From Acidobacteriota bacterium (GTDB lineage: Bacteria; Acidobacteriota; Blastocatellia; Pyrinomonadales; Pyrinomonadaceae), in assembly GCA_029777145.1 (NCBI GenBank), contig JAKOSS010000943.1:1-10563 (forward strand): a DNA stretch of 10,563 nucleotides. Direction: 5' to 3'. How positions within the stretch are numbered: the first letter of the stretch is position 1; each line of letters begins with the position of its first letter. Below the pieces are notes generated by a model that saw only the letters and a program-made list of their open reading frames with translations, had not been told where the DNA came from and did no database searches. The position numbers and the translations under genes were made by a program. Positions 7,559 through 10,563 of this stretch are shown here, piece by piece.

Positions 7559-7832
7559 AGGTGTGCAAAAGAATGAAAAGACAACGGACTTGAATGCTGA
7601 CAGACCAGAGAACTTTTGAATTGAATCAAAAACTGAAGGGATGTTATCAGAGTTTACTTTAACTCGTCAACAGTAAATTTAAGCGAAATTTAAACTTCCG
7701 CCGATTGTTAAGGATTTTTGTTATAGGCCTGACGGATGGCAGACGTAATCATTCTTGATGGCATCGGTCAGGTTGACGGCAGACCTCTGATCCTGTCGTG
7801 GGGCATTATGACCCGAAAATCCGTCGATGTAT
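7559..7832. other. Non-coding stretch upstream of the RDD gene
   Basis: This AT-richer interval holds the RDD promoter candidate near its middle and a small inverted repeat, TTTACT (7653-7658) with AGTAAA (7672-7677), that overlaps the candidate -35. The ATG-started plus-strand frame at 7736 has no recognisable domain. It runs through the repeat arrays and antisense through DUF2203, so I do not call it a gene. I see nothing else here. Confidence 0.6.
7641..7670 (-). promoter_or_regulatory. Candidate sigma-70 promoter for the RDD gene
   Basis: On the minus strand, TTGACG (7665-7670) matches the -35 consensus at five of six positions. TAACAT (7641-7646) matches the -10 at four of six, with an 18-base spacer. 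The predicted leader to the start at 7558 is about 75 bases. A 6-bp inverted repeat overlaps the -35, so a repressor site is possible. Confidence 0.45.
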
Positions 7833-7949
7833 CAAAAAGTTTGGGAAGTTTTGGAAGTTTTGAAAGTTTGGGAAGTTTTGAATGTTTAGGAAATTTTGAG
7901 AGCCGGGCAGGTTTGGGATGTCTCGAAAGACTGGGTAATTTCGAAAGGT
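7833..7949 (+). repeat. 9-bp repeat array, left arm of an inverted pair
   Basis: Degenerate 9-bp units follow each other without spacers from 7833: CAAAAAGTT, TGGGAAGTT, TTGGAAGTT, TTGAAAGTT, TGGGAAGTT, TTGAATGTT, TAGGAAATT. The match decays after 7895, but a 9-base rhythm can still be followed to about 7949 (TGGGTAATT, TCGAAAGGT). Purines dominate the plus strand. The same unit in opposite orientation makes the right arm, about 60 bases away. Confidence 0.85.
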
Positions 7950-8011
7950 CAGGTATTGTAGGATCACAGAACCCGCAACCCCAAAAACCTGTGCCAAATT
8001 CCCAAGCTTTC

Positions 8012-8157
8012 AAAACTTCCGAAACTTTCAAAACTTTCAAAACTTCCACGACTTTCGAAACTTCCCAAACTTTGAAAAAACTTCCCAAACTCTCAAAACT
8101 TCCCCAACTTTCTAAACTTCCCCAACTTTCAAAACTTCCCAAACTTTCCAAACTGTC
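8012..8157 (-). repeat. 9-bp repeat array, right arm of an inverted pair
   Basis: About sixteen units alternate between nnAACTTCC and nnAACTTTC types on the plus strand, giving an effective 18-bp period (AAAACTTCCCAAACTTTC). Examples start at 8012, 8021, 8030, 8039 and 8131. Phase is kept except for one 2-base insertion (the 11-base unit at 8075-8085). On the minus strand the unit reads GAAAGTTTGGGAAGTTTT, matching the left arm. The final unit (CAAACTGTC, 8149-8157) overlaps the TGA stop of the DUF2203 gene. Confidence 0.88.
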
Positions 8158-8536
8158 AGAGCGGTTGGCGTCCGGCGAAGCCGGCCTCGAGCTCGTGCCA
8201 CCATTCGAGTTCGTCGCTGTCGTCGAGCTGCCAGCACAGGAGGACGACCCGGCCGTCGCGCATGCTTGGAAAGTCGATCAGGCCGCGCGAATAGTCCTTT
8301 AGTTGGATCCCGATCTCATGAAGTTCCGAAGCGATCCGTCCGATCTCGTAAAGCCGCTCGACGTAGCCCGTTCCGCCGGCCATTCCGCCGCCGCCGAATT
8401 CCTTCGCGGCGGTCGCCGCTTTCCTCGCCGGATCACGAAATACGGCCAAAGACGAATATTGCGCCCGAATCTCTTCAAGTTTCGGGCGCACCGTAGGAAT
8501 CAGCGAATTTGCTTCGTCGATTGTGAATAATTTCAT
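8156..8536 (-). CDS. DUF2203 family protein
   Basis: The 126-residue protein begins MKLFTIDEANSLIPTVRPKL, the typical DUF2203 opening (FTxxEANxLxPxxRP). A helical region follows with a Gly-rich loop (FGGGGMAGG) and a conserved-looking C-terminal half, including GIQLKDYSRGLIDFPSMRDG and LCWQLDDSDELEWWHELEAG. The length is usual for the family. It is probably a small soluble cytoplasmic protein, and no biochemical function is known to me. An open frame continues upstream to 8695, but that part overlaps the surA-like gene and is Arg-rich and unrelated; the ATG at 8536 is the correct start. The gap to the surA-like stop is 13 bases, so the two are probably one operon. Its stop codon lies within the last unit of the 9-bp repeat array. 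Confidence 0.85.
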   Translation of the reverse strand: MKLFTIDEANSLIPTVRPKLEEIRAQYSSLAVFRDPARKAATAAKEFGGGGMAGGTGYVERLYEIGRIASELHEIGIQLKDYSRGLIDFPSMRDGRVVLLCWQLDDSDELEWWHELEAGFAGRQPL

Positions 8537-8549
8537 CGATCGGATTCGA

Positions 8550-9611
8550 TTATTTCGCGGGTTTCTTTTCGTCCGTCTTCGCGGCCTCGTTGAAAAAGTA
8601 CGGCGAGACCATCGGGCGATACGTGTCGTTGATGCGAATGTACGAGTCTTTCCGCAGGTCGGCCATGTATTCCTTCCGCTTTGCGTCGAGAACATCGAGC
8701 GTCATCGCGCGGCGAACCTCGGCTTCGTCAAAAACAGACTCCTTGCTCGCCTCCTTGCGATCGTCGACGCGGAAGATCTCGATTCCTTCGACGAGTTCGA
8801 TCGGGTCGGTGACGCCGCCTTTTGCGGTCGCGGCAATCGGCGCGACGCATTTTTCACATGCCCGCTTCAGTTCCGGTCCCGAGACCGATCCGACGGATCC
8901 GTTCGATTGCTTGACGTCCTCGCGATCTGAATTCTCAACCGCCATCTTGGCAAAATCGCCGCCCTTCCGGAGTTCGGCGACGATCATTTTCGCCTTTTCC
9001 CGTACCGCCGCTTCGTCGCGGCCGGCAAAACTCATGAAAATTTCCGAGAGCGTCACGACTTCGGGCTTCAGGAATTTGTCCTTGTGCTTTTCGTAGTATG
9101 CCTTTACTTCTTTTGTTGACCAGCCCCACAGCGTCTTGCCGAAAACCTCGCGGTTGACGACGTACTCCATCGTGTACTGTTTGCGCCACGCTTCGCGGAC
9201 GTCCTGCGGACTCAATCCCTGATCGCCCATCGCCTTGTAAAGCTGATCGAGCGTCTTGAAATTCTGCTGCTTCATGATGTCGAGAAAGCGCCGGTTGATC
9301 TCGGCGTCGACTTCAGACTCGACCCCCAATTCCTTGCCTTTTTGAAGAAGCAGTTCTTCCTCGATGATCTTTGCGATGATTTCGCCTTCCTTCGACTGGA
9401 TCTCCGCATTTGCGTCGTCGCGCGTCTTGCCTTGTTCGACCAGCATGTCGACCCGGTCTTTCATTTCACGCCTCACGCGCGAAAGAGTGATAACGCCGTC
9501 ATTGACCTGGGCGACGACCTCGTCAATGACTTTCAGCTCGGTTTCCTGAGCGAAAATTGAAAACGCGGAAATGAATAAAACGGTAATGATTGCCGCAATG
9601 AAACGTGTCAT
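8550..9611 (-). CDS. SurA-like periplasmic peptidyl-prolyl isomerase (parvulin type)
   Basis: The protein has 353 residues and a clear Sec signal peptide (MTRFIAAIITVLFISAFSIFAQ), with probable cleavage near residue 21-23. A SurA-type N-terminal chaperone domain follows (about 28-170; VIDEVVAQVNDGVITLSRVRR is split across its start). One parvulin (PPIC rotamase) domain spans about 184-282, from VVTLSEIFMSF to GIEIFRVDDRKE, with a helical tail after it. E. coli SurA has two parvulin domains; this one has one. Such proteins assist folding of outer membrane proteins in the periplasm, which suggests a diderm cell. A CxxC pair (C252, C255) sits inside the parvulin domain. The start at 9611 is set by AGAGGAG four bases upstream and by the signal peptide; an ATG eight codons earlier is less good. 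It is the first gene of the probable operon with DUF2203. Confidence 0.9.
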   Translation of the reverse strand: MTRFIAAIITVLFISAFSIFAQETELKVIDEVVAQVNDGVITLSRVRREMKDRVDMLVEQGKTRDDANAEIQSKEGEIIAKIIEEELLLQKGKELGVESEVDAEINRRFLDIMKQQNFKTLDQLYKAMGDQGLSPQDVREAWRKQYTMEYVVNREVFGKTLWGWSTKEVKAYYEKHKDKFLKPEVVTLSEIFMSFAGRDEAAVREKAKMIVAELRKGGDFAKMAVENSDREDVKQSNGSVGSVSGPELKRACEKCVAPIAATAKGGVTDPIELVEGIEIFRVDDRKEASKESVFDEAEVRRAMTLDVLDAKRKEYMADLRKDSYIRINDTYRPMVSPYFFNEAAKTDEKKPAK

Positions 9612-9641
9612 GTTGCTCCTCTGGCTTTGATTCAACTGAAA

Positions 9642-9670
9642 ATCTTAAATTTATTGCCGGTTTTATGCAA
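9642..9670 (-). promoter_or_regulatory. Candidate promoter for the surA-like operon
   Basis: On the minus strand, TTGCAT (9665-9670) and TAAGAT (9642-9647) are separated by 17 bases, and transcription would begin near 9635, about 25 bases before the start codon. The matches are three and four of six. A small hairpin, GACGGG (9674-9679) with CCCGTC (9687-9692), lies just upstream of the -35 and could be an operator or chance. Confidence 0.35.
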
Positions 9671-9791
9671 ACTGACGGGTTTGATGCCCGTCGTCGCGCG
9701 CAAGTTCGTCGTGAACGCGAAAATTCTGGAACGAAATTCGATTGTAAATTTTTCTAAAATAGGGCCCTCCCTTTTCACGCCCTGTCATCCG

Positions 9792-10460
9792 ATGAAGAAG
9801 AAATGCCCTAACTGCGGTCTCGTTAGTTATGCATCGGCGGAGGTCTGCGGCCGTTGCGGCGGCGACCTGTGCGCGGTCGAGGGTTTCAACCCGCCGATTC
9901 GGTCGGAACGGACGTCGATGAACCGCGTGTTTCTGCGACGGGTTCTCATCTGTTTATTCGCGATCGCTTTTACGGTCGGCGGCTTTTACGTCTCGCTTGT
10001 CGGATCCGCGTCGCCGTTGTCGCTCGATCAGAAACAAACGGTGAACCGCGCGGTGCGAGTTCTCGATCGGTCCGGATTCAGCAGCGAGGTGCGCTTGCTT
10101 GATTACTTTACCGCCTACCGCTCGACCGATAATTGGCTGAACGCCTCGGTCGAAAAGGAGAACGCATACGCGGCGACGAATTTCCCGTTCGAGATCATGA
10201 CGATCTATCCCGAATTTTTCGATACTCCGGTCGACGACATCGAGCGCGCCGCGATCCTGCTTCACGAGGCCCAGCATCTGAAGGGCGCGAACGAGCATGA
10301 CGCGTATCGATTCGTTTGGAAGAACCGCGACAGGATCGGCTGGACGCGTGAGGCATACGGCGATTCGCTCGTTTGGCGCAACGTTCGCAAGCAAACCCGC
10401 GAGGCCGTTCCGGAATTATTCAAATGCGACGACAAAGAGTTTGCGGATTGCACGGAATAA
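9792..10460 (+). CDS. Zinc-ribbon membrane protein with an HExxH motif (putative metallopeptidase)
   Basis: The 222-residue protein has three parts. First is a zinc ribbon with C5, C8, C19 and C22 (KKCPNCGLVS, VCGRCGGDLC), plus an extra C27. Second is one membrane segment at about residues 49-72 after a basic stretch (NRVFLRRV). Third is a C-terminal domain of about 150 residues, presumably outside the membrane, carrying ILLHEAQHLKGANEHDAY. There H158, E159 and H162 form an HExxH zinc site, and E168 is a candidate third ligand, as in gluzincins. FPFEIMTIYPEFF and DDIERAA precede the motif and may be part of the active-site fold. I do not recognise a named family. The zinc ribbon probably faces the cytoplasm. 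The ATG at 9792 is chosen because the ribbon starts there; the in-frame start at 9627 would add an unrelated 55 residues that overlap the surA promoter region. There is no clear Shine-Dalgarno. Confidence 0.72.
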   Translation: MKKKCPNCGLVSYASAEVCGRCGGDLCAVEGFNPPIRSERTSMNRVFLRRVLICLFAIAFTVGGFYVSLVGSASPLSLDQKQTVNRAVRVLDRSGFSSEVRLLDYFTAYRSTDNWLNASVEKENAYAATNFPFEIMTIYPEFFDTPVDDIERAAILLHEAQHLKGANEHDAYRFVWKNRDRIGWTREAYGDSLVWRNVRKQTREAVPELFKCDDKEFADCTE

Positions 10461-10563
10461 AAGGGGGAAAGGGTGAAGGGGAGAGTGGGGGAAACGGAGA
10501 AGGGGCGAAAGGGAGAAGGGGCGAAAGGGCGAAAGGGAGAGAGGGGGAAGCGGCGAAGGGGCG
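10461..10563 (+). repeat. G/A-rich simple repeat array, cut by the window edge
   Basis: The stretch after the stop codon of the HExxH gene is almost all purine, with only two T and a few C in CG steps. It contains two perfect tandem copies of GGAGAAGGGGCGAAAG (10496-10511 and 10512-10527), then a partial copy. Four G-runs at 10463-10467, 10471-10473, 10478-10481 and 10487-10491, with loops of 3 to 5 bases, meet the usual pattern for a G-quadruplex. The array continues past the end of the window, so any matching right arm is not visible. Confidence 0.85.

Noticed and set aside
7768..8151. Minus-strand 127-codon open frame with SFESLG/LSKLPK-type repeats
   Set aside because: It is the mirror reading of the same repeat arrays. 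The peptide repeats come from the DNA unit, and both strands are open at once, which points to non-coding repeat.
7833..8157. CRISPR array
   Set aside because: Units are only 9 bp, follow each other without unique spacers, and no cas gene is near.
7833..8157. Insertion sequence or MITE with terminal inverted repeats
   Set aside because: The arms are tandem arrays rather than unique ends. I see no target-site duplication and no transposase.
7736..8302. Plus-strand 188-codon open frame across the 9-bp repeats
   Set aside because: It stays open because the 9-bp unit has no stop codon and its length is a multiple of three. It runs antisense into DUF2203 and shows no domain.
8537..8695. 53-residue N-terminal extension of the DUF2203 protein
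   Set aside because: It overlaps the end of the surA-like gene on the same strand, is Arg/Thr-rich, and the family start motif begins at 8536.
9755..9760. TAAAAT as a -10 box for the HExxH gene
   Set aside because: No acceptable -35 lies at 16-18 bases upstream, so I did not list it as a promoter.
9627..9791. 55-residue N-terminal extension of the HExxH protein
   Set aside because: It overlaps the surA promoter region and has no similarity pattern. The zinc ribbon gives a natural start at 9792.

Overview
The window is about 10.5 kb of moderately GC-rich bacterial DNA that is tightly packed with genes. The protein set fits an Acidobacteriota genome, most likely the Blastocatellia/Pyrinomonadales group: a triple-FHA ABC transporter, a zinc-ribbon RDD protein, DUF2203 next to a SurA-like chaperone, and simple-repeat arrays between genes. 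This placement is an inference from gene content and style; no rRNA or marker gene is present. I found no rRNA, tRNA, CRISPR array, transposase, integrase or phage gene.

Layout from left to right. On the minus strand lies a membrane-anchored protein of unknown function (10-720). Divergent from it on the plus strand is a two-gene operon: a 1061-residue ABC exporter with three FHA domains ahead of its ATPase (887-4072), then a TlpA-like thioredoxin lipoprotein four bases later (4077-4619). A convergent junction made of A/G-rich inverted simple repeats (about 4621-4720) separates this operon from a run of minus-strand genes: a short NFACT/RqcH-like protein (4706-6130) and, upstream of it, a zinc-ribbon plus RDD membrane protein (6188-7558). 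A terminator-like hairpin sits between those two. A 597-base non-coding stretch follows; it holds the probable RDD promoter and a striking pair of inverted 9-bp repeat arrays (7833-8157). Next, on the minus strand, are a DUF2203 protein (8156-8536) and a SurA-like periplasmic peptidyl-prolyl isomerase (8550-9611), which look like one operon. Divergent from surA is a plus-strand zinc-ribbon, single-pass membrane protein with an HExxH motif (9792-10460). It is followed immediately by a G/A-rich repeat array that runs off the window.

Many products act at the cell envelope: ABC exporter, TlpA-type redox lipoprotein, SurA-like folding factor, RDD protein, anchored putative metallopeptidase. The FHA domains suggest control of the exporter by Ser/Thr phosphorylation, though no kinase lies in the window.

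The most unusual feature is outside the genes. Three unrelated simple-repeat arrays begin at, or within a few bases of, stop codons. In every arm that touches a gene, the purine-rich strand is the mRNA-sense strand of that gene. Two of the three arrays are arranged as inverted pairs able to form long hairpins. I also flag the NFACT protein, which lacks both acidic residues equivalent to those needed for C-terminal tailing in characterised Rqc2/RqcH proteins.
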